Assembly: GCF_018398875.1 (NCBI RefSeq)
Contig: NZ_JAGWDK010000005.1
Coordinates: 248,001-312,000 of the forward strand
Direction: 5' to 3'
Source: Bradyrhizobium sp. sGM-13
GTDB taxonomy: Bacteria; Pseudomonadota; Alphaproteobacteria; Rhizobiales; Xanthobacteraceae
Length of the DNA: 64,000 nucleotides
Below are positions 17,273 to 24,958 of this stretch, piece after piece. The notes below the pieces were generated by a model. That model was not told the origin of the DNA. It did not search any database and worked only from the letters and a program-made list of their open reading frames with translations. Each line of letters starts with the position of its first letter. Within the stretch, counting starts at the first letter, position 1. A program made the position numbers and the translations under genes.

Positions 17273-19531
17273 CTATTCGACGCTGGCGCCGCGGTGCAGG
17301 TCGGCTTCAATTTGAAGCTTGGTCCCGCCGCCGAACCGCGCGCGATAGACCTGCAGGTTCTCCATGATCCGCTGCACGTAGTTCCGCGTCTCGGAGAACG
17401 GGATCTGCTCGACCCAATCGACCGCGTCGACCTTGGGGTCGCGTGGATCGCCGTAACGCTCGATCCATTTCTTCACACTGCCGCGACCGGCATTGTAGCC
17501 CGCGAAGGTCAGGATGTAGGAGCCGCGATAGTCCTCGAGCAGCCCGCCGAGCTCGGCGGCACCAAGCATGGCGTTGTAGACGGAGTCCGTCTTCATCCGC
17601 TGAAGGTCGAAGCTGACGCCGGCCCGCTTGCAGACATAGCGACCGGCGTCCGGCGTCACCTGCATCAGCCCGTAGGCCTGGGCCGGTGAGACCACGGCCG
17701 GATTGAAAGCGCTTTCCTGCCGCGCGATCGAATAGATGACGCTGGGCTCGACCTCGGGTCCGATCTGCTTGAACGACGGGATGCCGGTGATGGGATAGGC
17801 GTAGACGTCGAACGGCAGGCCGCGATTGAGCGCGGCCTTGCCGAGCAGCAGCATGCCGCGGGCGTCGCGGTAGCGCGAGGTGAGCTCGCCGAGACCCGCC
17901 AGGGCGTCGGGATCGCCGTTCTCGCCCATGTCGGCGAAAATCGGGATCGCGAGTTCGCGCTCGTCGAGGTCATACAGCAACTGCACCGCGCGAACGATCT
18001 CGAATCGCTCGGCGCTGCGGCCGCGGGCGCTCGGGACGCCATTCAACTGAAGCTGCGGCAGGCCGAGCTTGGCGCGGGCGAGCTGACCATAATAGCTGGT
18101 CGATTGCTCGGCCGCGCGCCCATAGGCCGCGCGGGCCTCTTGCGCGCGGCCGGCCGCTTCCGCCGCCCGGCCTTGCCAATAGCCTGCGCGCGCCAAAGCA
18201 GTCGGGTTCACGCTGCCGACGCCGATGCGCGCGAAGTGCTGGGCGGCGACCGCAGGATCTTTCAGGAACCGCAGCGCAATCCAGCCAGCGGTGAATTCCT
18301 GCTCGGTCTTGTAGATGTCACGTGTCGGCAGCGCCGCATCCCGCGCGATCAGATACGCGGTGCGATGCTCGCCGACATCAAGCATCTTGCGCGCCAGCAA
18401 GCGCCGCTCGATCCACCACTCGTTGAGATTGTGCAGGCGGTTCGGGTCCTTCGGCGCGCTCAGCATGAGCTGCGCGGCCTCGTTGAACTTCTCTTCGCGG
18501 CGAAGTAGCTGGATTTTCGCGAAGATGTAGCCGGTTTCGCCGTGCAATTCGCGCGGCACCGCCTCGAGCAGTGTCCTGAGGTTGGAAGACTTTTTGTTGG
18601 CCGCGATCCGCGCTTTCGCGAGCGCGACATGGCCTGAGCCGAGCCGTTTCGCGGCGCGCATGCCGCCGGCTTCCTGCTCAGTGCCGTAAAGTAGCGACTC
18701 CATCCGTGCCTTGTGGTCGCCTGCCGTTAACAGCGCGCCGAACATGTCGAGCGCGGCGTTCTCGGTGTCTTCCGACATGCCGTCGTGACGCCAGGCCTCG
18801 CGGACCAGCCGTTCGGCATTGGCGCGGTCGCCGCGCGCGAGCATCGCCTTCGCCAGCGCGAACTTGCCCTTGCCCGAGATCGGCGATTCGTTCTCGAACC
18901 ACGACCAGACGGTCGAATCGTCGCGGCGGTCGTCCCACAGCGCGGCCTCGATGCGTCGGCGCAGGAAAGTCTGCGACGGCCAACTCGGATTGGCTGAAAT
19001 AAACGCGCGGTAGCGCTCGACCGAGGCATTGTTGTTGTCGCTGCGCAGGATCAGCCATTCCGCGAGCTTGCGGGCGACCGGATCCGAGATCGACGCTTGC
19101 ACCTGCGTTGCATCGCCGGGCTTCTGCTTGCGCACCAATTCGATGATGTTCTCCAGCGCGTCCTTGTCGGCCTGAGACGTCGAGGAGGTCGCGGCCACTG
19201 CGGCTGGGGCGTGTCTGCGCGGAGGCGGCGCGACAGCATGCTGGCGGGTCGCAGGCGCCAGAACAGGCGGCGGCGGGGCCGGCGCTACTTGCGCCGGCGC
19301 GGTCGATGCAGCCGGAGTGCCGGTGTTCGCCGTCGGCGCGGACTTGGGAACGACGCTGCGGGCAATCGGTCGCGGCTTCGGCACGGGAACTTTTGACTTG
19401 GCCCAGCTTTCCAGAGGAAAGGAGGTCAGTCCGATCGCCAGCGCCAGGCTTGTGGCCAGTGCGGTCGATCGCAAGGCGGCGGCGCGGGCGGAAGGGATCA
19501 CGGCTTTCCTCTGCGGCGGCGAATCATTCAA
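17273..19531 (-). CDS. Soluble lytic murein transglycosylase (Slt-type)
   Basis: A 752-residue periplasmic peptidoglycan lytic transglycosylase. After a signal-like hydrophobic segment (residues 18-45) there is a Pro/Ala-rich linker (about 50-115), then a long alpha-superhelical U-domain built of TPR-like helices (about 120-560). The C-terminal goose-type lysozyme domain has the catalytic Glu in SIARQESAFNPAVVSPAQAY, then GLMQVTPDAG and TFAGYNAGRGSVKKW. It cleaves glycan strands to 1,6-anhydromuramyl products. Divergent from dapA 258 bp away. Confidence 0.9.
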   Translation of the reverse strand: MNDSPPQRKAVIPSARAAALRSTALATSLALAIGLTSFPLESWAKSKVPVPKPRPIARSVVPKSAPTANTGTPAASTAPAQVAPAPPPPVLAPATRQHAVAPPPRRHAPAAVAATSSTSQADKDALENIIELVRKQKPGDATQVQASISDPVARKLAEWLILRSDNNNASVERYRAFISANPSWPSQTFLRRRIEAALWDDRRDDSTVWSWFENESPISGKGKFALAKAMLARGDRANAERLVREAWRHDGMSEDTENAALDMFGALLTAGDHKARMESLLYGTEQEAGGMRAAKRLGSGHVALAKARIAANKKSSNLRTLLEAVPRELHGETGYIFAKIQLLRREEKFNEAAQLMLSAPKDPNRLHNLNEWWIERRLLARKMLDVGEHRTAYLIARDAALPTRDIYKTEQEFTAGWIALRFLKDPAVAAQHFARIGVGSVNPTALARAGYWQGRAAEAAGRAQEARAAYGRAAEQSTSYYGQLARAKLGLPQLQLNGVPSARGRSAERFEIVRAVQLLYDLDERELAIPIFADMGENGDPDALAGLGELTSRYRDARGMLLLGKAALNRGLPFDVYAYPITGIPSFKQIGPEVEPSVIYSIARQESAFNPAVVSPAQAYGLMQVTPDAGRYVCKRAGVSFDLQRMKTDSVYNAMLGAAELGGLLEDYRGSYILTFAGYNAGRGSVKKWIERYGDPRDPKVDAVDWVEQIPFSETRNYVQRIMENLQVYRARFGGGTKLQIEADLHRGASVE

Positions 19532-19789
19532 TCGCTCCAGCCTTGGTCTATTTTGATTGAATATGTGGACAAAATGCTAAAAGCGTCGCGATGGACCTGT
19601 TTGCGCCATCACCGCGGCAAAATCGCGGCTATCGGCCTTCAGGAAGGCAAATGTTGGCCCGCGGCAGGAAACAGCGTCGGAACAACGCGCTAAGCGCCTG
19701 ATGCACGGCCCTTTCGTCTGGTCACCAGACCCGATATGAATTGAAATCCAGTTTCAGTCGTGCCGTTTCTTAAGCGTTGGAGGAAGTCC

Positions 19790-20680
19790 ATGGCAGCCAA
19801 GACAAAATTCCGGGGGTCGTTTACCGCCTTGGTCACGCCATTCAAGAACGGCTCGGTCGACGAGGCCGCTTTCCGCGGCTTGGTGAATTGGCAGATCGCC
19901 GAAGGCACCCACGGCCTGGTCCCGGTCGGCACGACCGGTGAAAGCCCGACGCTGAGCCATGACGAGCACAAGCGCGTGGTGGAATGGTGCATCGACGAGG
20001 CCAAGGGCAAGGTGCCGGTGATTGCTGGCGCGGGCTCCAACTCGACCAAGGAAGCGGTCGAGCTTGCCGAGCATGCGGAAAAGGCAGGAGCGGATGCGGT
20101 GCTGGTGGTGACGCCGTACTACAACAAGCCCACCCAGGAAGGCATGTACCAGCACTTCAAGGCGATCAACGACGCCATCGGCGTTCCGATCATCATCTAC
20201 AACATTCCCGGCCGTTCCGTGATCGACATGTCGGTCGAGACCATGACGCGGCTGTTCGCGCTGAAGAACATCGCCGGCGTCAAGGATGCGACCGCCAGCA
20301 TGGTGCGGGTCTCGCAGCAGCGCGCGGCGATGGGCGAGGACTTCAACCAATTGTCGGGCGAGGACGCCACCATCCTCGGCTACATGGCGCATGGCGGCCA
20401 TGGCTGCATCTCGGTCACGTCGAACGTCGCGCCGCGGCTGTGCTCGGAATTCCACGCGGCATGGCAGAAGGGCGATCACGCCACCGCGCTCAAGCTGCAC
20501 GACAAGCTGATGCCACTGCACAACAACCTCTTCATCGAAAGCAATCCGGCGCCGGTGAAATACGCGCTCTCGCTGCTCGGCAAGATCGACGAGAAGCTGC
20601 GGCTGCCGATGGTGCCGGTGTCCGAGCCCACGCGGGTCGCCGTGCGCAGCGCCATGGTCCATGCCGGCCTGATCAACTAG
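19790..20680 (+). CDS. dapA: 4-hydroxy-tetrahydrodipicolinate synthase
   Basis: A 296-residue class I aldolase that condenses pyruvate and aspartate semialdehyde, the first committed step to lysine and diaminopimelate. Active-site residues are visible: Thr48/Thr49 in [11 protein letters not shown], Tyr137 in [10 protein letters not shown], and the Schiff-base Lys165 in [10 protein letters not shown]. Start ATG 19790 has GGAGGAAG upstream; the upstream open extension is not conserved. mscL follows by 42 bp. Confidence 0.96.
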   Translation: MAAKTKFRGSFTALVTPFKNGSVDEAAFRGLVNWQIAEGTHGLVPVGTTGESPTLSHDEHKRVVEWCIDEAKGKVPVIAGAGSNSTKEAVELAEHAEKAGADAVLVVTPYYNKPTQEGMYQHFKAINDAIGVPIIIYNIPGRSVIDMSVETMTRLFALKNIAGVKDATASMVRVSQQRAAMGEDFNQLSGEDATILGYMAHGGHGCISVTSNVAPRLCSEFHAAWQKGDHATALKLHDKLMPLHNNLFIESNPAPVKYALSLLGKIDEKLRLPMVPVSEPTRVAVRSAMVHAGLIN

Positions 20681-20722
20681 GGCGGTTCCGCTTCGCCTGA
20701 AGAACGAAGAGGGGAAGCCAGC

Positions 20723-21136
20723 ATGCTGAAGGAATTCCGCGAATTCGCGATGAAGGGCAACGTCGTCGACCTCGCGGTTGGCGTCATCATCGGTGCGGCC
20801 TTCGGCGCCATCGTGAGCTCGCTGGTCGGCGACGTCATCATGCCGGTGATCGGCGCGATTACCGGCGGTCTTGATTTCTCCAACTATTTCACGCCACTGT
20901 CGAAGGCGGTAAACGCCAGCAACTTGGCGGACGCCAAAAAGCAAGGCGCCGTACTGGCTTGGGGCAATTTCCTTACGCTGACGCTGAACTTCCTCATCGT
21001 CGCCTTTGTGCTGTTCATCGTCATTCGCGCGATGAACAAGCTGAAGCGCAAGGACGAAGCTGCGCCCGCGCCGCCGAAGCTGACCAGACAAGAAGAACTA
21101 CTGATCGAGATCCGCGATCTCCTCAAGAAGGGCTAG
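20723..21136 (+). CDS. mscL: Large-conductance mechanosensitive channel
   Basis: A 137-residue MscL that releases solutes on hypo-osmotic shock. N-terminal amphipathic helix [22 protein letters not shown]1 with [20 protein letters not shown], a periplasmic loop, TM2 with [20 protein letters not shown], and a charged C-terminal helix. The TAG stop codon is the first three bases of a long palindrome. Confidence 0.95.
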   Translation: MLKEFREFAMKGNVVDLAVGVIIGAAFGAIVSSLVGDVIMPVIGAITGGLDFSNYFTPLSKAVNASNLADAKKQGAVLAWGNFLTLTLNFLIVAFVLFIVIRAMNKLKRKDEAAPAPPKLTRQEELLIEIRDLLKKG

Positions 21137-21209
21137 TGCCGCCGATTTGAGGTCCCCACAGTGTTTGCCGCGAGTCCGCGTGGGGACCTCAAATCGAGAA
21201 GCGGCACTA
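21134..21209. repeat. Long palindrome A between mscL and smpB
   Basis: A 76-bp inverted repeat: outer 9-bp arms TAGTGCCGC (21134-21142) / GCGGCACTA (21201-21209), inner 16-bp arms GATTTGAGGTCCCCAC (21144-21159) / GTGGGGACCTCAAATC (21180-21195), 20-nt loop. Both stems are perfect, separated by a 1/5-nt internal loop. It begins at the mscL stop codon. No T tract follows, so it is not an ordinary terminator. Confidence 0.9.
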
Positions 21210-21224
21210 GCAATCATAAGTTTG

Positions 21225-21299
21225 CTGGTGCCCTTTGTCTTCCGAAGTTCGTATAACGGGCTCCGCAATTACTGTACGAACTTCGGAAGAGGGCACTAG
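21225..21299. repeat. Long palindrome B between mscL and smpB
   Basis: A 75-bp inverted repeat: outer arms CTGGTGCCCT (21225-21234) / AGGGCACTAG (21290-21299) with one mismatch, inner 15-bp arms CTTCCGAAGTTCGTA (21239-21253) / TACGAACTTCGGAAG (21275-21289), 21-nt loop. It shares the AGTGCC-type outer ends, total length and loop size of palindrome A, but the inner stem sequence is unrelated. It ends 2 bp before the smpB GTG start; the only Shine-Dalgarno candidate (GAAGAGGG) lies in its 3' arm. Confidence 0.88.
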
Positions 21300-21301
21300 C
21301 C

Positions 21302-21775
21302 GTGGCTGATAAGAACGAGCGCCCGATTAAGGTAGTCGCCGAAAACCGCAAGGCCCGATTCAACTATGCAATCGAGGACACGGTTGAGGCCGGCATCGCG
21401 CTGACCGGCACGGAAGTGAAGTCGATCCGCAATGGCAAGACCACCATTGCGGAGTCCTATGCGGATTCCAAGGACGGCGAGATCTGGTTGATCAACGCCA
21501 ATATCCCGGAATATCTGCAGGCCAACCGCTTCAACCACGAGCCGAAACGGCCGCGTAAATTGCTGTTGCACAGAAAGCAGATCAACAAGCTGATGGGCGC
21601 GGTCGATCGCGAAGGCATGACGCTGATTCCGCTAAAGCTCTATTTCAACGAGCGCGGCCGCGCCAAGCTGTTGCTTGCGATCGCCAAGGGCAAGAAGCTG
21701 CACGACAAGCGAGAGAGCGAAAAGAAGCGCGACTGGGGCCGGGAAAAAGGCCGCCTGATGCGGGCAAGAGGATAG
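21302..21775 (+). CDS. smpB: SsrA-binding protein SmpB
   Basis: A 157-residue SmpB that binds tmRNA and delivers it to stalled ribosomes. Family motifs: [49 protein letters not shown], and the basic C-terminal tail ([20 protein letters not shown]) that enters the mRNA channel. The start is GTG at 21302, inside tight palindromic sequence, so the ribosome binding site may be sequestered in a hairpin. Confidence 0.95.
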   Translation: MADKNERPIKVVAENRKARFNYAIEDTVEAGIALTGTEVKSIRNGKTTIAESYADSKDGEIWLINANIPEYLQANRFNHEPKRPRKLLLHRKQINKLMGAVDREGMTLIPLKLYFNERGRAKLLLAIAKGKKLHDKRESEKKRDWGREKGRLMRARG

Positions 21776-21788
21776 AGGGCGAATAGGT

Positions 21789-21881
21789 CGTAGGATGGGT
21801 GGAGCGAAGCGATACCCATCAAGATAAAACTCCAATCGACGACCGTTGCGATGGGTTTCGCTGCGCTCTACCCATCCTACG
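21789..21881. repeat. Dispersed palindromic repeat, GTAGGATGGGT family, copy 1
   Basis: 93 bp with terminal arms CGTAGGATGGGT / ACCCATCCTACG and inner complementary segments (GGAGCGAAGCGATACCCATC versus GATGGGTTTCGCTGCGCTC). Related to the copy at 39058-39143. Fills the smpB-peroxiredoxin gap. Confidence 0.85.
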
Positions 21882-21899
21882 AGGGAAGTGGAGCCTGAG

Positions 21900-22475
21900 A
21901 TGAACCAGAAAAATCTGCATGAAGTCGACTGGAGCAAGATCCCTCCGCCGGTCGACGACGGTGCGGCGGCGCATCTCGTCGGCATGGTGATTCCGCCGAT
22001 CACGCTGCTGGCCACCGATGATAGTTCGGTGACGCTCTCGACGCTTCCCGGCCGCACCGTGGTGTTCGCCTATCCCCGCACCGGGTCGCCGGGTAAGATC
22101 AGCCTGGTCGACGACTGGGACATGATTCCCGGCGCGCGCGGCTGCACGCCGCAAACCTGCTCGTTCCGCGATCTGTTTGCGGAGTTGAAAGCGGCCGGCA
22201 CCAGGCAGGTGTTCGGCCTATCGACCCAGGACAACGTCTACCAGACCGAGATGGCGTCACGGCTGCATTTGCCGTTTCCGGTTCTGTCGGATGAAAAGCT
22301 CAAGCTCACCCGCGCCCTGAATTTGCCGACCATGGAAGTGGCGGGACTGACGCTGATCAAGAGGCTGGCGCTCATCGTCGACGATGGGCGCATTGCCCAC
22401 GTGTTCTATCCGGTTTTCCCGCCCGACCGGAACGCTGCCGACGTGTTGGCATGGCTGAAGCAAAATCCGCGGTAG
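21900..22475 (+). CDS. Peroxiredoxin (thioredoxin-fold, BCP-like)
   Basis: A 191-residue redoxin-family protein. VVFAYPRTGSPGK begins the thioredoxin fold; GCTPQTCSFRD places Cys82 and Cys87 at the helix N-terminus where BCP/AhpC-type peroxiredoxins have the peroxidatic Cys and, in some, a resolving Cys 5 residues later. Later motifs FGLSTQDNVYQ and FPVLSDEKLKL fit the family. It probably reduces peroxides using thioredoxin. The N-terminal 25 residues are not typical. Good ribosome binding site GGAAGTGGAG upstream. Confidence 0.85.
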   Translation: MNQKNLHEVDWSKIPPPVDDGAAAHLVGMVIPPITLLATDDSSVTLSTLPGRTVVFAYPRTGSPGKISLVDDWDMIPGARGCTPQTCSFRDLFAELKAAGTRQVFGLSTQDNVYQTEMASRLHLPFPVLSDEKLKLTRALNLPTMEVAGLTLIKRLALIVDDGRIAHVFYPVFPPDRNAADVLAWLKQNPR

Positions 22476-22477
22476 AA

Positions 22478-23131
22478 TCACGACCCCAAATCCTTCCGCA
22501 CTTTCGCAAATACCTCGCGAAACATTTTCGGCGTCAGCACCCCGGTGTTGGTGTTGTAGCGGGAGCAGTGATAGCTGTCGTAGAGCCTGACCGCGCCGGC
22601 CTTATGCACAGCGCCGTGCGCAAAGGGGGCGGCGCCATTGCGCAGGCCGAGCGCCTTCAGCGTCGAGTCATGTGCGATGCGGCCAAGCAGCACGATCGCG
22701 CGCAGTTTTGGCATGGTCGCAATCGTCGTCGCCAGAAATTGCCGGCAGGTGCTGATCTCGACCGGCAGCGGCTTGTTTTGCGGCGGCACGCAGCGCACCG
22801 CGTTGCTGATCCGGCAGTCGACGAGCTTCAGTCCATCGTCCGGTCGCGCCTGGTAGACGCCCTTGGCAAAGCCGTATTCCAGCAGGGTGGCATATAGCAG
22901 ATCGCCGGCGTAGTCGCCGGTGAACGGGCGTCCGGTCCGGTTGGCGCCCTGCAGGCCCGGCGCCAGCCCAACAATCAACAGTTGCGCGGAGGCATCGCCA
23001 AACGAAGCGACCGGCGAGTTGTGCCAGCCCGGCTCGCGGGCACGTGTCTGCGCGCGGAATTCGGCGAGCCTCGGGCAGAGCGGGCAGTCGCGGTCGGGTT
23101 CGGCAGCCGCAGGGGCGGGGAGATTAGCCAT
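22478..23131 (-). CDS. Uracil-DNA glycosylase, Fe-S type (family 5-like, UdgB)
   Basis: A 217-residue uracil-DNA glycosylase-superfamily protein. DCPLCPRLAEFR at the N-terminus and NAVRCVPPQNKP plus STCRQF provide Cys residues expected to bind a 4Fe-4S cluster. The catalytic motif region GLAPGLQGANRTGRPFTGDY matches family 5 enzymes, in which motif 1 lacks the usual Asp/Asn, and SYHCSRYNTNTG corresponds to the second motif. It removes uracil and some other deaminated bases from DNA. ATG 23131 (MANLPAPAA) is chosen; an upstream start at 23218 would add 29 atypical residues. The stop is close to the converging peroxiredoxin stop. Confidence 0.87.
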   Translation of the reverse strand: MANLPAPAAAEPDRDCPLCPRLAEFRAQTRAREPGWHNSPVASFGDASAQLLIVGLAPGLQGANRTGRPFTGDYAGDLLYATLLEYGFAKGVYQARPDDGLKLVDCRISNAVRCVPPQNKPLPVEISTCRQFLATTIATMPKLRAIVLLGRIAHDSTLKALGLRNGAAPFAHGAVHKAGAVRLYDSYHCSRYNTNTGVLTPKMFREVFAKVRKDLGS

Positions 23132-23215
23132 CAGTCCAAAGCATTTTCGAGCGAAATCCAGTCGCGGACCTGATCCGGCGTCGATACCGGTTCGCCTCAG
23201 ATGCGCGCGCCAAAA

Positions 23216-23254
23216 CAAAAAGCCCCGGTTCTGTTTTCAATCAGAACCGAGGCT
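23216..23254 (-). terminator. Rho-independent terminator downstream of the NYN gene
   Basis: On the minus strand AGCCTCGGTTCTG, an 8-nt loop, CAGAACCGGGGCT and TTTTG form a terminator hairpin (plus-strand stem 23221-23253). It lies about 25 bp after the stop of the NYN-domain gene. Confidence 0.85.
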
Positions 23255-23276
23255 CTAGCAGTGTACTGGCTCATGC

Positions 23277-23906
23277 TCAATCGTCGAAATCGTCGTCGCC
23301 GGCCCGTGGCGCCACGGTGGTCGCGCGCTGCAGGAATTGCGGCGAGTGGTGACGCGGCTCGCGCGGGGCGGGGCGCTCGGAGGGATCGCGGCCCAGCTTT
23401 GATTGCAGTTCGACAAGATCGGTGAAGACGTCGGCCTGGCGGCGCAGTTCGTCGGCGATCATCGGCGGTTGGCTCGAAATGGTCGAAACGACCGTCACGC
23501 GAACGCCGCGACGCTGCACCGCTTCCACCAGCGAGCGGAAATCGCCATCGCCCGAAAACAACACGATCTGATCGACATGCTCGGCGAGTTCCATGGCATC
23601 GACGGCGAGTTCGATATCCATGTTGCCTTTCACCTTGCGGCGGCCGGATGCGTCAATGAATTCCTTCGTTGCCTTGGTGACGACGGTGTAACCGTTGTAG
23701 TCGAGCCAGTCGATCAATGGACGGATCGAGGAGTATTCCTGATCCTCGATGATTGCCGTGTAGTAAAACGCACGCAACAGCGTTCCTCGGCTCTGAAATT
23801 CCTTGAGAAGGCGCTTGTAATCGATGTCGAAGCCGAGCGTCTTGGCCGTTGCGTAGAGGTTGGCGCCATCGATGAAGAGCGCAATCTTGTTGGAAGCTGG
23901 TGACAT
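23277..23906 (-). CDS. NYN domain protein, LabA/DUF88 family
   Basis: A 209-residue PIN-like NYN-domain protein, a predicted Mg-dependent RNase family. Acidic site residues sit in KIALFIDGANLYATAK, GNMDIELAVDAMELA and VDQIVLFSGDGDFRSLVEAV. The last 45 residues are Pro/Arg-rich and end in the acidic tail DDDFDD, probably disordered. Start ATG 23906; TTG immediately upstream also in frame. It is divergent from rpoZ. Target RNA unknown. Confidence 0.88.
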   Translation of the reverse strand: MSPASNKIALFIDGANLYATAKTLGFDIDYKRLLKEFQSRGTLLRAFYYTAIIEDQEYSSIRPLIDWLDYNGYTVVTKATKEFIDASGRRKVKGNMDIELAVDAMELAEHVDQIVLFSGDGDFRSLVEAVQRRGVRVTVVSTISSQPPMIADELRRQADVFTDLVELQSKLGRDPSERPAPREPRHHSPQFLQRATTVAPRAGDDDFDD

Positions 23907-24260
23907 CAAATGGTTCTCACGTTGTTGTTAGCTTTTTTAGCGCAGCGGCCAACGACCGCGCGCACTTTCCAGTTCTGTTGCCTAAAGTTCGGTGAATCGT
24001 GCCCCACGACAGTCACCACTGCAATTATGGTGAGGCGAGGGCGAAAAACCTATACTTTTGACATGCAATGAAGAGATTTACTTGTCCTGGACAGCAACCC
24101 TGCCGCGTCTGGACCCTCCGGCCCTTCTGGCCCCGAGAGTTGGCGTATCAGAGCCCATTGGGAAGGCAAATCACAAATTTGGTCTTGCGAAAGGCCGCCT
24201 GCCACTATAACTAGCGCCCATAACCGACATATTTGGCCCCATTTAACGGAGCGACAGTCT
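23907..24260. other. Divergent intergenic region between the NYN gene and rpoZ
   Basis: No gene seen. For rpoZ, TTGCGA (24185-24190) and TAACTA (24208-24213) with 17 bp between them make a candidate promoter whose transcript would start near 24220. The remaining part is GC-poor around 24040-24100 and likely holds the promoter of the NYN gene. Confidence 0.4.
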
Positions 24261-24653
24261 ATGGCGCGCGTCACCGTGGAAGATTGCATTGACAAGGTCG
24301 ACAACCGGTTCGACCTGGTGCTGCTGGCGGCGCATCGCGCCCGTATGATTTCGTCCGGATCGCAACTCACGGTTGATCGCGATAACGATAAAAATCCGGT
24401 CGTTTCGCTGCGGGAAATCGCCGATTCCACTATTTCCCCGGAAGACCTCCGCGAGGAACTGGTTCATTCCCTGCAGAAGTTCGTCGAGGTCGACGAGCCT
24501 GAGCCCGATACCGTGCCTTTGATCGGCTCGGCCGGTGCCAGCGTGGATGCCGACGACACCGAGGTTGCGGTCGAGCGCATGACCGAGGAAGAGCTCCTCA
24601 AGGGGCTGGAAGGCCTGGCACCGCCGGAAGAGCAGCCCGAAGAGGACGAGTAA
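24261..24653 (+). CDS. rpoZ: RNA polymerase omega subunit
   Basis: A 130-residue omega subunit. N-terminal core [33 protein letters not shown], and [20 protein letters not shown]; the C-terminal 50 residues are an acidic tail (many Glu and Asp) typical of alphaproteobacterial omega. It helps assemble beta-prime into core polymerase and, with DksA-type contacts, forms a ppGpp site. It precedes rsh, the ppGpp synthetase/hydrolase, in the usual alphaproteobacterial order. Confidence 0.95.
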   Translation: MARVTVEDCIDKVDNRFDLVLLAAHRARMISSGSQLTVDRDNDKNPVVSLREIADSTISPEDLREELVHSLQKFVEVDEPEPDTVPLIGSAGASVDADDTEVAVERMTEEELLKGLEGLAPPEEQPEEDE

Positions 24654-24692
24654 TCCGGAACCTTCCGGTCCGTCCCGAACTCCCGATCTGCC

Positions 24693-24726
24693 AAAGGCCC
24701 GGACGTCAGTTCCGGGCCTTTGCTTT
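24693..24726 (+). terminator. Rho-independent terminator after rpoZ
   Basis: Perfect 11-bp stem AAAGGCCCGGA / TCCGGGCCTTT (24693-24703, 24711-24721), 7-nt loop, then GCTTTTG. It separates rpoZ from rsh transcriptionally, at least in part. Confidence 0.88.
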
Positions 24727-24958
24727 TGTTGACATTTTTGCGGTTACAATGCGTTCTTGGCCGGCGCGGCCGAAAACGGCTGACTTGCCGGGCCGACAGG
24801 CCATGGGGTTGGGCGTTGGATGGCCGCAGGCCCAAGCGAAATTGAACCGTATCGCGGCCCGCGCGGCGTGTATCGCCGTTCGAAAACGCATTAGATACGT
24901 AAACGAGATACGCAACGGTGGGACCCGTCCGCGTCTGGTGGAACAAGGTAGTGATGTG

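Noticed and set aside
21134..21299. Palindromes A and B as ordinary Rho-independent terminators or a CRISPR pair
   Set aside because: No T tract follows either, and there are no regularly spaced identical repeats; the inner stems differ. Treated as palindromic elements.
24749..24958. Upstream extension of the rsh frame by 70 codons
   Set aside because: Begins right after the rpoZ terminator and has no conserved residues; ATG 24959 gives the usual N-terminal region.
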